From Tieghemiomyces parasiticus (lineage: Eukaryota; Kickxellomycota; Dimargaritomycetes; Dimargaritales; Dimargaritaceae): a DNA stretch of 44,775 bases. The position numbers and the translations under genes were made by a program. Positions 10,946 through 20,914 of the stretch are shown one piece after another. The notes under the pieces were generated by a model. That model was not told where the DNA came from and made no database searches. It saw only the letters and a program-made list of their open reading frames with translations. Numbering within the stretch: position 1 is the stretch's first letter; each line of letters begins with the position of its first letter. The stretch is taken from NCBI GenBank assembly GCA_027575765.1, contig JANBPT010000320.1:1-44775 (forward strand), in the 5' to 3' direction.

Positions 10946-13900
10946 ACTAGGTATAATAGTTGTGCTCTCGGTTCATCTCTACGGCCTAAGGGGTAGGGTT
11001 TTGCAGTAGAAATCGTATCTTCAGAGCGTTGTGTACTGGCGGCCGGCAGATATAATCAAAATACATATGGTTACACTTGTCTAAAAACAGTTTTATATTC
11101 ATTTAGCCAAAAATTTAGGCCCACGAACCGAATGCCGAATGACATGCACATGGTACTTGCATTATACGCCTCTGGGTCTCCCAGTGGTGACACCTTGCAC
11201 TAAATTCGGCGTGCCTGGAAGTATAAGGCCATCCACCGTGGTGAGAAACGTGGAAGTAGTCACCACTCCTTTAGATCTCGTCGGACCTAGTCTGCGGATA
11301 CCTTTTTTCACTTCATCATGGTCACTTCACAACCCGCCCTTCATTCCGTTTACCACACCAGGCCGAAGGACCCTATACGCCTTATGGCTGCAACAATACT
11401 GGTGTGTACAGTTCCCCTCATTAGCGACGGAAGACAGGTAGTATGTGCGGACATAAGCCGTGCGATCTCACCAGATGCTAGAATGGGCCTTCAGCACCGG
11501 CCAGCACTCAATATTACCGCCTCCGAATGATCAAGCCTAGTGCAGCACCGGCTAGTGCCCTCTCGTTTCGGCGCTGAATATGTACCCCACACTTTTCGAC
11601 CCTATCCCAGTAACGACCGTGCGCAATATTTCACCCCTTGACCCTCAAAGGTCTACACTGTCTAGGGTAATGACAGTGGACGGCCTTCCACTGCTAGCGT
11701 CAGACGTTGGCAATCGTAAAATCTTTGGATCCCAAGGCCAAGTCATTAGTCCTAACCCTCATCAACATGATTTGCGGTGGTGAGGGAGGTGACAGTGCAG
11801 TTGGTTGTCTGGGGTCAACCCCTTTCCTTTCGGCAACACTACCCGGGTTATAGGCAACCAAATTTTTTTTCGTTTTGTTATTGATGTCCACCTGTTACGC
11901 TAGGGTTACTTTTCATTTTCGGCCGTCCATCTTGGCCGGAGACACAGCAAGTTGGGCATCTTTGTTGAGACCTCACACTAGCGGCCCGGTGCCTCCCTGT
12001 TCAACGAAACATACAGCCGTTTCGTCAACCTATTGTGGGCGAAGGAAATGGGTGGAAGTTGTTACTAAATCCGCCAGGGCTATTTATGGCCGGGCTTTCC
12101 ATCGTGTGGTCCTTCACACATTAGGATATACAAATCATGAATACAGATCACGCTGCCTTATAGTAACGAACCGCGGTGCTAAAGCAAGGTGATCTAAATT
12201 CTGTTGGTGAACAATCATGACCCAGAAAAGCGTCTTCGGCCTAAAATAAGATATCTTTTATAATGTGGACTGTACATGACGGAGTATAAGGCCAACCAGG
12301 AACTTAAGCCGTTCATCGTAGGATCCACCATAAAGACATTTTCCAGGACCGGGTATATATAAGTGTGAGGCGCCATAGATATCAACATGGATTCCTGGTG
12401 GTAATCATCCTATAGTCCGTCTTCTTTTATGTAGAAGGTCTCAATGGTGGTGGGTTTGTGTTCCAGGTTAACTATCATAGGGAGGAGAGCAGCTAGGAAG
12501 CTTGTATATCAGGTAGAATTGTGGTATCTTTCGTCCTAGCTCTAATGTATAGAATGAGGATAAAGACCTGAGTATAAGGGTATATAGCAGCCTGGCCGCT
12601 ACCGAAGACGCCCTAGAAGTGTAACCAACTGCTGTTCCCTAATTATCTTGACCGCCGCCGGCCGCCTTAACTGTATCGTACAGTACAATACCCACTATAA
12701 GGTATTGCCTTTGCCATCACCCCCCTGATTCGCTTAAAAACTGATGGTTATCTAAGAAAGTAAAATGTAAAAACAACGAGTAAATAATAAAAAAAAAACC
12801 TTGCGTAGCCCAGCCTGGCATTCCAACTATCAACGCCACCCCAGTCCCCCGTGGTGTAAATTGGTGTGGAGAAAGGCCCATTACCTTCTTTTCCTATTAG
12901 TTTTCATTCCCATCCTTCTGGCTACCCTATCACCTCTTCTCCCCCCTTGAGATCGTGGCAGGTTGCCAGACATTTAAGTGGCGGAGGTAATTAAGAACCG
13001 TCTGTCACTGTCCTTACACTCCTCTCTCGTTCGTTCGCCAGAGATACTCAGCGCGCTGCGAATTATTAATGCTGGCCTTTTTGACGGTTTTGGCAGACTA
13101 GACCGCTCACTCCCCTTCGCCTGCCCATCTCGCCGTTCGTATTTGAGAGGCGCATTCGACACTTTTGATCTTATTATGGCTAAATGACCTTCTCCCACTC
13201 CCTTCCATTCCGAGCGAGTGTGAATAGCGAGTGCAGGGCATGGTCAAGTCGTTCGCAGCCGGTCACGCGGGCTTAATTAATAAAAATACGGGCGGATAGG
13301 ACACGCTGTCCAGACCTAAAGTGGGCCGCCCGTGCAATATCGCAATGAAAGGAATGAGGAAGGTCGCAATGGGCGAGGGAACTGTGAAGGGGTGTAGCCG
13401 GTTTCAGTGAGTCGGCGGCCTTTCCCACTCGTCATTAAAAAGGGGATGGCCCGAGAACAATGCCGCCTGTTTGCATTAGCTCAGAGAGTTTAGAGCAGGC
13501 TGATGACCTCCCTAGATCTCCTCACTGTGCGGTAATGACGTGAAACGATTCTGGGGGTGAAAAGGACAAGGGGGGTTTTGCCAAGCCGAGGTGGACAGCA
13601 GCAAGCAAGGCGACCACCCCAGATCGTGCTGTGGGCGGGTGTAGAGTCCAAGGGCCTAGCATGTTGGGGGTATGTACATCATCAAGCTGAGCCAGGGACA
13701 GTCACCATCCCCCGTTCAAGGTACATGTTATGGGTAACTGTAATCCTAGCTTGGAACAAGTCCCTCAGGTGGCGACAGAACTTTTAATGAGCGACACAGC
13801 GGAAGGGGGAAAATGCGGAACGCGACCAGGCCGGTAACATTAAAGCCCTGTCCTCCTATGCCAGAGTCTACGAACGAAACCCAGCAGGGACGGTAGCATC

Positions 13901-16578
13901 GTGGAGGTCGACACTTGGCGGCGCCCGGTTGAGGTGAGGGGCTCCTAGTCTACCTCGCCCGGTGCTTCCCTACTCTATACGGAGCCGCAGTTATCGCCAG
14001 TCTAGACTAGAGCCACAGAGAAAATATTCCCTCCCAAGTTGCGGGCTTACGGTAAATGAGTAAGGAATATAAGCATGAAGAAACGGGGAGGAGAACCAAT
14101 ATCTAGTCGACACACTCTCTACCGCCATACCGGCCCTCAGACAACCATTCCCTCCCTCCCCCCTCCCAAATGCTTAGCAGCCGACTTGCAAGTAGCCGAT
14201 GCGGTGGGCGGGACTAGGGAAACATTTAATTACCTACACGTATCCTTGAAGCCCCGCCCGCTGGGTGTCAAGCGTAAATTCTATCGTGGGGACAGGGGTG
14301 CCCACGATCTACGCTCTACACGTGAGAATGGGGTGCGTGTACATTGGTCGGCTCACAAGTAGACTGAGTATGGACCGTATACCTGGCACCAATATTGAAT
14401 ACAATGCATCCCAACCGTTGGAGCACGTTCCAAGGAGACAACCCCAGTCTGTGGGCACTCTTCTGTACACCCACACCACACATTGGCGAACCTTTACTCC
14501 GGAGGAGGTGATTTGGTTATTTGGCTACCTCCCGGACGTGAAAGGGGAGGGGACGGGAACTCGCGACCTCACTTTTGCCAAGTGGCTGGGAAATACCTAC
14601 AGGGTGATGGAATCCAACCGGCCTGGCCTTAGTGTTACGCTGCGCCAAAATGAGAAGGCGGGGGGGGGGACGGAGGGAGGAGGAGAGGATGGACAGAGGG
14701 TGGGGAATCTGCCATACACCATGGCTGACAGGGATCTCATTCTTACACTGTCTGTCACCTTGGTACTGTCGACGAGTCAGAGCTGAGCTAGAACATACGA
14801 GGGCGATGTGGAGGTGGAGGGATCAAGACACGGGAGTCTAGTTCCGATTCCACGCCGGGTCGTCCCTGGCGGAGGCCGGGAGGGTTGTCTATGACCATTT
14901 TCGTCCGAAGCGCGGTGTGAAGTGGTTTAATTAAGACGCAGGTGAAGGATCGTCACCCCCTCCCCAATATGCATGGCCGTGGTCACGGGTAACTAGGCGA
15001 AGGGAAGCCATTGCAACTATCGCTGGGAAATTGAAAGGGATGTCATTGATTCGGCTCTTGGTTTTACCGTTCCGCTCGGATCGCATTCGGGAGACGTAAA
15101 ATCTTTTTCTGAAACTCACAAACAAGGTTGGAGGTGGGGAGGATGTGGAAGTGCCACTCGGGGACATGCCTACGACGCTATGTGGTAAGGGTGATGGGGG
15201 CTAGATACCGACGGCCATTTGTTCATGTCGTTATTGCTGCGTTACCAAACCAATAAAGACGACCTGCTCACCTTCAAGTGCCTGGCCCCCTCCCCACGAA
15301 AGGCGACAAGGGGCCGGTAAAAACATTATTGACACCTACACTATAATGAAGGCCCTCTCCACCCGCTGACCCAGTGGGAACCACTGCTCTCTCACATTAC
15401 AAGTTATTCCGGATGTACACTGGGCAAACGCCCCACAAAATAACACTCGCAGAGCTTACGCGATAATTAATAAACACTTTTCTACCAACATTAAAATGGA
15501 TTCCTTTGACCCTTGAGTCCACGGTAATGGGCACCAATTTCCGTTCGGAACTGAAGAGACAATATGAGTGACTGCCTCACGACTGGACTACCGGGTCCTC
15601 GTCTGCAGTTAAAAAATGAAATGTTTACTGAGCAGTGCAGCAATGTTTGGCCCTATGTCAAAACAATCGTAAAAAAACCTGGGCTATCGTGTGAAATCTC
15701 AATTAAGTCGTGCTGAAAGAAAAAGAAAATGAGGTGTTCTATCCAGCCATTGCTTTTGGTCCGACGGAACCGCCCTCATTTAATAATGCGGCAAACCGGT
15801 ATTCTGTTGACTTGAGGTTGTACCCTGCGCTGGCGAGGCTTCACCTCTAGCCAATTAGGGCATCTGAGCACTCTACCTCGTTACCCAACGACGAAGAAAG
15901 CAGGAGAAGGATCAGGAATTAACTCCCGGAATCGCCTCTCGGTTTGTAGTGCGTCTCTGCGAACCTCCGCCGCGGCTGCCGGTTCATTAACGCTGGCCTA
16001 CGATGTATGATGGTTTCAGTTTTTCACCGAAAATCCATATTGGACGGTAGTCCGCTGTTGAGTGGAAAAAGGCTCCTAATGGACAGGGAGTTGAAGTTTT
16101 CGGGGAGGGGGAAATGCACTTAGGAGGCTGTGGAGTGCAACAGCGGGTGCGTGAGTGGTGGGAAATATAGGGATATAGAGAAGGCGTAAGGGTACGCTAT
16201 GGTATTCAGGCAAGGGTGGTGAACAAGGGGATATCTAAAAGGGGGGTTATTGTCGAAGAGGAAGATAATGTATAAAAGGAACTTGTGAATAGCGTTGGAT
16301 CCGTTAAACACGATAAAGTTGTTTAATAATAAAAGATCACTAAACCAGGGGGAAGCTGCACCTTAAACGCTCCCTATTTCGTTGGCAGTAATGAAAGCAG
16401 CACCAAAAGAATGTCGGATGTGGCACACAGTGGGTGAAAAATAAATAAATTGTGACTGTAGCCCGGATCCAAGTGGATTAGGCGCTCCATTTCTTCAAGT
16501 TCATTTTAGAGGGCACAAGCTGACCCGCAGTCAGTTGGTATATCAAGCGAGTCATCTAATGAAGCAAAAAATGGGCAC
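10946..16578. other. gene-poor spacer between inverted LTR copies
   Basis: I find no recognisable coding region in these 5.6 kb. The longest open frame (14265-14786, plus) has no motif I know, begins with GTG rather than ATG and is overlapped by other open frames. There is no gag, protease, integrase or reverse-transcriptase motif, so the flanking LTR-like copies do not bound one retrotransposon. CpG is not depleted. Short low-complexity stretches occur (A-run near 12789-12798, G-run near 14659-14668). Confidence 0.55.
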
Positions 16579-17117
16579 TGTGGTCGATTGAAATGCCTTC
16601 ACAATGATACTCTGATTGAAGCATTGATTGATGATGCACTTCCGTCTCTGCACACCATTCCATAGCTTGATCCCGATCAATGATGGCCTACCTATTTGGT
16701 AGTCGGCATTATTCGGCCTTCAGGCTTTTATCCGTATCCATTATTCCCCCCTCCTTTACCTACTTCCCACCTATCCTTTTCGATAGGCGTTAAATCTTCC
16801 TGATCTTTGAACGCGTCTTCCTCACTGGCGCCGCCACCTCTTATCCTTCTAGGACCTTCCTTCCTCTACCCTTGCTTTGGCGGCTACCTAGCCGCCCTTC
16901 TATTCATGCCGGCGCCCGGTCCCGCCACGGCCTGTCGTCCTGGATTTCCCTAGTCCAGGCTGGCTAGTTACTTGATTGAGGCTGGCCATCATTCAAGTAT
17001 AAAAGACCTAACAGTCGCTACTAAATAAATGACAGCAATATTCCAATCACATTCCCCACTCTCATTTCGAAGCTTTAAAGCTTGTTTCTTTGTTTAAGTA
17101 CATTCAGTCCTACCACA
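16579..17117 (+). mobile_element. LTR-like element, inverted copy of 10407-10945
   Basis: It starts TGTGGT and ends ACCACA, and is 539 bp long, the same as its partner. By eye the two copies differ at only about ten positions. The plus strand carries a TATAAAAG box at 16998-17005, followed by a pyrimidine-rich end, which fits U3-R-U5. No 5-bp duplication flanks it (GGCAC before, GTCCC after), unlike the partner, so this end has been rearranged or came through inter-element recombination. A perfect 8-bp-stem palindrome (GGCGGCTA with TAGCCGCC) at 16879-16896 is conserved in all three copies in the window. Confidence 0.75.
16998..17005 (+). promoter_or_regulatory. TATA box inside LTR-like element
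   Basis: TATAAAAG sits about 420 bp into the 539-bp element. The same box is present on the minus strand of the 10407-10945 copy, and a CTTTTATACT relative of it remains in the truncated third copy. Confidence 0.5.
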
Positions 17118-17183
17118 GTCCCCAACTTCCATTTCAAGTTTAAGCTTGTTTCTTTTTGTTTAAGTACATTCTGTCCTACCACA
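17118..17183 (+). repeat. duplicated LTR tail
   Basis: This 66-bp stretch repeats the last part of the preceding LTR-like element with small changes. Both contain a TTTC-AAG-TTAAGCTTGTTTC block, then TTTAAGTACATTC and GTCCTACCACA. It suggests a tandem duplication of the LTR end or a second junction from another copy. Confidence 0.65.
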
Positions 17184-17196
17184 GCTGGCTATTATG

Positions 17197-17305
17197 TAGT
17201 GCCGACGCACTGTGTTCCGCCGTTGGGTAGCAGCAGACGCTGGTAAATTCATGATAGAGACCTTGTTTACCGCTTTTATTAATCAAACCCTCTTCATCAA
17301 AGGTT
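17197..17305 (+). repeat. dispersed block A, copy 1
   Basis: The block begins TAGTGCCGACGCAC, continues with GGGTAGCAGCAGACGCTG and an AT-rich part ending near CTCTTCATCAAAGG. Two further copies follow at about 17372-17480 and 17598-17706. Confidence 0.7.
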
Positions 17306-17371
17306 TCAATAACGATTGAAGCCGTCCTAAGGATGTCTGCTTCGGTACGATCACTGTCCACACCTATATTG

Positions 17372-17480
17372 TAGTCCCGACGCACGGTGTTCCGGCGTCG
17401 GGTAGCAACAGACGCTGATAAATTCATTATAGAAACCTTGTTTATCACATTATTAATCAAACCCTTCTTTATCAAAAGCA
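17372..17480 (+). repeat. dispersed block A, copy 2
   Basis: It has the same order of motifs as copy 1 (TAGTCCCGACGCAC, GGGTAGCAACAGACGCTG, ATTAATCAAACC). It is joined directly to a B block containing TATATATATT at 17511-17520. Confidence 0.7.
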
Positions 17481-17597
17481 TCCGACAATTCTTTGTTGAG
17501 TACCACGGGCTATATATATTAAAACGAAGGACCCATTGAATTAAAGCATCGTAGGAGAGAAAAGGAAGTTCTTGTACCATCTTTTACACCATAAATG

Positions 17598-17706
17598 TAG
17601 TGCTGACGCACGGTGTTCCGACGTCGGGTAGCAGCAGACGCTGATAAAATCATTATAGCAACCTTATTTATCGCGGTATTAATCAAAACCGTCTTTATCA
17701 AAAGCG
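17598..17706 (+). repeat. dispersed block A, copy 3
   Basis: It has the same motif order as copies 1 and 2, 226 bp after copy 2. It is followed by a B block (TATATATATTA near 17737) and then by the first small ORF. The minus strands of A copies 2 and 3 also stay open and give similar peptides (both include an ATRRRNTVR stretch). Confidence 0.7.
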
Positions 17707-17826
17707 TCCGAAAATTCTTTGTTGAGTACCCTGAGCTATATATATTACGACAAAGAACCCATCAAATAAAGGAAGGAAGTTCTTGTACCACTTACACCAA
17801 GAAACACCGTTTTCGCTAATCCAACA

Positions 17827-17976
17827 ATGACCGAGTCTACCACCGCGTTTCCCCTTGCCACGACCCGCAAGAACGAGGCCCGTCCTACACCTCGACCTCC
17901 CGCACAGGAATGTATCGCCACCGGAGGCATCAAAGAGCCTGGCGCGGAATCGTCGGACGGAGCCGACACAACATAA
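17827..17976 (+). CDS. small repeat-family ORF, copy 1 (49 aa)
   Basis: ATG at 17827 in the context CCAACAATGA and TAA at 17974-17976. The peptide begins MTESTTAFPL, contains ATTRKNEAR, and ends with an acidic ESSDGAD stretch. It is related to two more ORFs at 18000 and 18326. About 90 bp upstream lies a TATATATATTA box, followed by blocks shared with the other copies (GAAGTTCTTGTAC, TTACACC). I do not recognise the family. It could be the N-terminus of a degenerate retroelement Gag, since the array lies directly downstream of an LTR-like element, or a real small gene. No signal peptide or membrane segment is visible. Confidence 0.4.
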   Translation: MTESTTAFPLATTRKNEARPTPRPPAQECIATGGIKEPGAESSDGADTT

Positions 17977-17999
17977 GCACCATTCGCAGCGATCTAACA

Positions 18000-18170
18000 A
18001 TGACCGAACGCACCACAGCGTTTCCCCTGGCTACGCCCCGCAAAAACGAGGCCCGTTCAACATCTCGTCTTCCCGCCCAGGAAAGTACCGTCACCGGAGG
18101 CACCGAGGAGCCTGGCGCGGATTCGTCGGACGGAGCCGACCCTACAATATCACCTGAGAGACTTTTTTAG
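18000..18170 (+). CDS. small repeat-family ORF, copy 2 (56 aa)
   Basis: ATG at 18000 (context CTAACAATGACC) and TAG at 18168-18170. The peptide begins MTERTTAFPL and contains TPRKNEAR, LPAQES and TGGTEEPG, with an acidic DSSDGAD end and a short extra tail. Compared with the next copy (18326), by-eye alignment gives roughly ten third-position, seven first-position and three second-position differences. That bias favours plus-strand coding. This copy lacks its own TATA block: only 23 bp separate it from the stop of copy 1, so it may have arisen by tandem duplication of the ORF alone. Function unknown. Confidence 0.4.
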   Translation: MTERTTAFPLATPRKNEARSTSRLPAQESTVTGGTEEPGADSSDGADPTISPERLF

Positions 18171-18216
18171 ATTAATTCACCTAGATTTTAACTCATGTTT
18201 TATCTCCTTCTCAATT

Positions 18217-18325
18217 CGCTATATATATTAAGACGAAGAACCCATCAAATAAAGAAGGGCATCTTAGGAAAAAATGAAGTTCTTGTACAATTTACACCAT
18301 AAACACCCTTCTCAGCGACTCAGCA
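18217..18325 (+). promoter_or_regulatory. TATATATATTA-containing leader block of small ORF copy 3
   Basis: The block carries TATATATATTA (near 18221), then AAGAACCCATCAAATAAAG, a GAAGTTCTTGTAC segment and TTACACC, and leads to the ATG at 18326. Matching blocks lie at about 17481-17597 and 17703-17826. Conservation of order and spacing suggests a promoter and leader copied with the ORF; promoter function is inference. Confidence 0.4.
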
Positions 18326-18499
18326 ATGAGTGAACCCGCCACCGCGTTTCCCCTGGCCACGACCCGAAAAAACGAGGCCCGTCTGACATCTCGACTTCCC
18401 GCACAGGAAAGTGCCATCACCGGAGGTACCGAAGAGCCTGGCACGGATTCGTCGGACGGAGCCGACACTACAATTAGCCTTAAGTTTCCTCTAGGGTAG
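18326..18499 (+). CDS. small repeat-family ORF, copy 3 (57 aa)
   Basis: ATG at 18326 (context AGCAATGAG) and TAG at 18497-18499. The peptide begins MSEPATAFPL and shares ATTRKNEAR, LPAQES, TGGTEEPG and DSSDGAD with the other two, then ends ISLKFPLG. It lies about 105 bp downstream of a TATATATATTA box. The short sequence at its end (CTTAAGTTTCC, then TAGGGTAGTTTTTCCCTA) recurs at about 18582-18612, again next to a TATATATATTA. The family is not recognised. Confidence 0.4.
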   Translation: MSEPATAFPLATTRKNEARLTSRLPAQESAITGGTEEPGTDSSDGADTTISLKFPLG

Positions 18500-18611
18500 T
18501 TTTTCCCTACGACACAAGCCACATTTCCGTTCTTCATAAGTCTCTTCAATTTCTTAGTCTTTCATTTATATATATTAGTCTTAGTTTCCTTTAGGGTAGT
18601 TTTCCCTATGA

Positions 18612-19021
18612 CAGCGACCATGAGGACTTTTATACTCCAACAACGGCTGACGTCGTTCATAGTAGCTAGTCTGCCTGGACTAGGGAATCCAGGAGGGCAG
18701 GAATAGAAGGGCGGCTAGGTAGCCGCCAAAGCAAGAGTAGAGGAAGAGAAGGTCTTAGGAGAATAGGAGGCGACGGTGTCTGGAGGTGAAGGCGACGTTC
18801 AAAGATCAGGAAGATTGAATATCACTCGAAAAGGATATAGGGAATGTAGGTAGAGAAGGTGGATAATGAATATGAATAAAGGCGTGGAAACTGGATAGTG
18901 GGGTCTGCCGAACGGGCAAGCCATGATTGATCGGAATCAAGCTGTCATATGGGGTGTGAGGAGGCGCGATGATAGAAGATGAATTCCGCCGCTGATGGGG
19001 AAGGTATCTCCATCGACCACA
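18612..19021 (-). mobile_element. truncated, diverged LTR-like copy
   Basis: This stretch aligns with the inner part and terminus of 10407-10945, same orientation: CTTTTATACT, CCTGGACTAGGG, the GGCGGCTA/TAGCCGCC palindrome at 18710-18727, GTTCAAAGATCAGGAAGATT, and the end ATCGACCACA at 19021. Divergence is much greater than between the other two copies, and about 130 bp of one end is missing. It is inverted relative to 16579-17117, so the two bracket the small-ORF array. Confidence 0.7.
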
Positions 19022-19445
19022 GCCACCTATCATTTTAACTAGAGATTTTTTATTTTAATAGATAAACGTTAACCCAATGTACAGAAAAAAGAATCGAACA
19101 AGAGGGCATCGCAGCGGCGAATTTCGCATTACCTGTGACGTAAAAATATACAATCGTCTCGACAACTATAGGTCAACCGGTGGTTCTCTGTTCTTCGAAC
19201 CACTCTCCCCCCTACTAGCATGGCCTGCTCCCTGGCTTGGGCCTGGTCAGTACTGCACCTGACCTTGGCTCATGAACTATGCCATTCATCCCACCGGTCG
19301 AGCCCGAGAGGCCAACAACAACAAACTAAACCAACCACTCCGACTTTCCGACTCATCAATACTGCTGTTGAGGCCGGTTGTAAGCGTGGGGTTGGGGCTG
19401 GGAAGTCCAGCCGAGCGGTCACTGTCCGTAGTTATTGGAAGGCTG
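19022..19445. other. intergenic, nothing recognised
   Basis: This is the spacer between the repeat island and the 3' end of the minus-strand secreted-protein gene. The plus strand has open frames here, but they run antisense into that gene's tandem repeats. No recognisable feature. Confidence 0.5.
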
Positions 19446-19683
19446 CTAGGACGGAACGGGAACCTGTGAAGCTGGATTGTAGTAGTGGTTGTACTGTGCC
19501 TGAGGAGGATATCCGCCGTGCTGCTGGGACGAGACGGGGACCTGTGAAGCTGGATTGTAGTAGTGGTTGTACTGCGCCTGAGGAGGATAGCCGCCGTGCT
19601 GCTGGGACGAGACGGGGACCTGTGAAGCTGGATTGTAGTAGTGGTTGTACTGCGCCTGAGGAGGATAGCCGCCGTGCTGCTGG
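19446..19683 (-). repeat. 78-bp coding minisatellite
   Basis: There are three 78-bp units (26 codons) at the 3' end of the secreted-protein gene. The two 5'-most copies in the gene are identical by eye. The one nearest the stop has several substitutions, and just after it a fourth partial unit begins where a CAG codon of the consensus is TAG, ending the protein. Confidence 0.8.
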
Positions 19684-20669
19684 GTATCATAGACGTACGT
19701 TGAAGATGGTGGGGCAGTGGTCGGGGGTGGCGGATAGTTCTGATAGTTTACGGGGGGCCAATAGGACGGGACGTGCGGACTGGGGGGTGGATTATACGCC
19801 TGTGTGAGCAGCCTAGGTTCTCCAGACTGAGATGAGCTCACCATGGACTGTGCGTTGGTATTTCTTGAGTCACTCACCCCAGCTTGCATACCCTGAGCCA
19901 CCCCTTCGTTAGACCCCCTCCCATTGCTGTTTGGCCCATTTCCTGGGCTGCAGAGATGTTTAGATTGGTAATTGTTCAGCGACTGTCCTGCAACCTCGAG
20001 ATACTTCATCATATCCTCAGACGTGATGAAGAAAATCGGCTCACCATCCCCGACGCTGTCGGCAGGAGAAACCTTGAGGTAATCCTTGAAATGAACCAGG
20101 ATAAGTTGGATAAGCTCAATAGGCACAAGAGCGTCATGGGTGTTATATACCTGGCCGAACCACGTATCCTCATGACGTTTGGCGCGAATGTACACTTCGG
20201 AGTATACGGCGTCGAGGACGTAATCAACTTTTCTGGCATCATAGGCGAAGGTACCCTGATGGACTGGGTTGGTTGGATCGACGTTCAGGGCACTTTTCAA
20301 TTGGCAGACTAAATCCTCCTGACTGGTGACCAATACTCCGGACCCTTCCTGGCTGACAGTCATTCGAGCCACGGCACTGTTATCCAGACCATCGATGTAG
20401 TTCATGACAAGGTCGTCGATCGTTATAGACGGGAGGCTGTTCCTAACCACTCTGGGCTCGTCGTCATGGGTGGGCAGTCTCCCCGGAATAACCGTGGGCG
20501 ATGCGACCATGTTTTCCTCCTCACCTGTGAAGACACTAATATGGGGGCTGGGGTCAGAAGGCAGAGCGTGGCCGTTCGCCAGGCCAGGATTGTATATAAA
20601 GGGCAACGCAAAGGCTGCAGGGCTCTGGGCGAGCAGGGCCAGCAGGAGAATGGGAGTGGTGGCGCGCAT
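19446..20669 (-). CDS. secreted protein with C-terminal tandem repeats
   Basis: ATG at 20669, TAG ending at 19446, 407 residues, no intron visible. The first 21 residues form a clear signal peptide (hydrophobic ILLLALLAQ core, cleavage after AFA likely). Residues 60-220 look folded and mildly acidic, with aromatic and acidic residues and a single late Cys. The following linker is Ser/Asn/Gly-rich, then Pro/Tyr-rich. The C-terminus (about 330-407) is three copies of a 26-residue unit rich in Gln, Tyr, Pro and His. A TATA-like TATTTAAA lies about 240 bp upstream on the minus strand (20907-20914). I do not recognise the family. An extracellular or cell-wall role is inferred from the signal peptide and repeats. 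Confidence 0.75.
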   Translation of the reverse strand: MRATTPILLLALLAQSPAAFALPFIYNPGLANGHALPSDPSPHISVFTGEEENMVASPTVIPGRLPTHDDEPRVVRNSLPSITIDDLVMNYIDGLDNSAVARMTVSQEGSGVLVTSQEDLVCQLKSALNVDPTNPVHQGTFAYDARKVDYVLDAVYSEVYIRAKRHEDTWFGQVYNTHDALVPIELIQLILVHFKDYLKVSPADSVGDGEPIFFITSEDMMKYLEVAGQSLNNYQSKHLCSPGNGPNSNGRGSNEGVAQGMQAGVSDSRNTNAQSMVSSSQSGEPRLLTQAYNPPPSPHVPSYWPPVNYQNYPPPPTTAPPSSTYVYDTQQHGGYPPQAQYNHYYNPASQVPVSSQQHGGYPPQAQYNHYYNPASQVPVSSQQHGGYPPQAQYNHYYNPASQVPVPS

Positions 20670-20906
20670 GTGGGATAGCAGTCAGTCTTGTATGAGAAGG
20701 GAGGGAGGTGATTGCGTAAAGCAACGGAAGGTGGGAGAATAGTCAATGGAGGTTGACGATAACTACACAGCAACTCAAGCGTGGAGTGCGGTACAAAACG
20801 GAGTGGTAAAGTTCGAGAGAAGAGGTAGAAGGGGTTGACGGCTTTGAAAAAGACAACTGGGGTGGCGGAATGATGCGGAGCAAAAGAAGAGCGACATACG
20901 GGCCTC

Positions 20907-20914
20907 TTTAAATA
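20907..20914 (-). promoter_or_regulatory. TATA-like box for secreted-protein gene
   Basis: The minus strand reads TATTTAAA about 238 bp upstream of the ATG at 20669. Spacing is plausible for a fungal promoter with a longish 5' UTR. Confidence 0.35.

Noticed and set aside
14265..14786. 173-codon plus-strand open frame in the gene-poor region
   Set aside because: It begins with GTG, shows no motif, and overlaps other open frames; it looks like chance.
10407..17117. One large transposon bounded by the inverted 539-bp copies
   Set aside because: The left copy has its own perfect target duplication on both sides, so it is a separate insertion, and the interior has no transposition genes.
17745..17969. 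Minus-strand ORFs antisense to the small repeat-family ORFs
   Set aside because: The minus frame is open too, but differences between copies fall mainly on third and first positions of the plus frame and least on its second, which favours the plus strand.
19220..19807. 195-codon plus-strand frame with 26-residue repeats
   Set aside because: It is the antisense of the minisatellite in the minus-strand secreted-protein gene, which has a signal peptide and normal composition.
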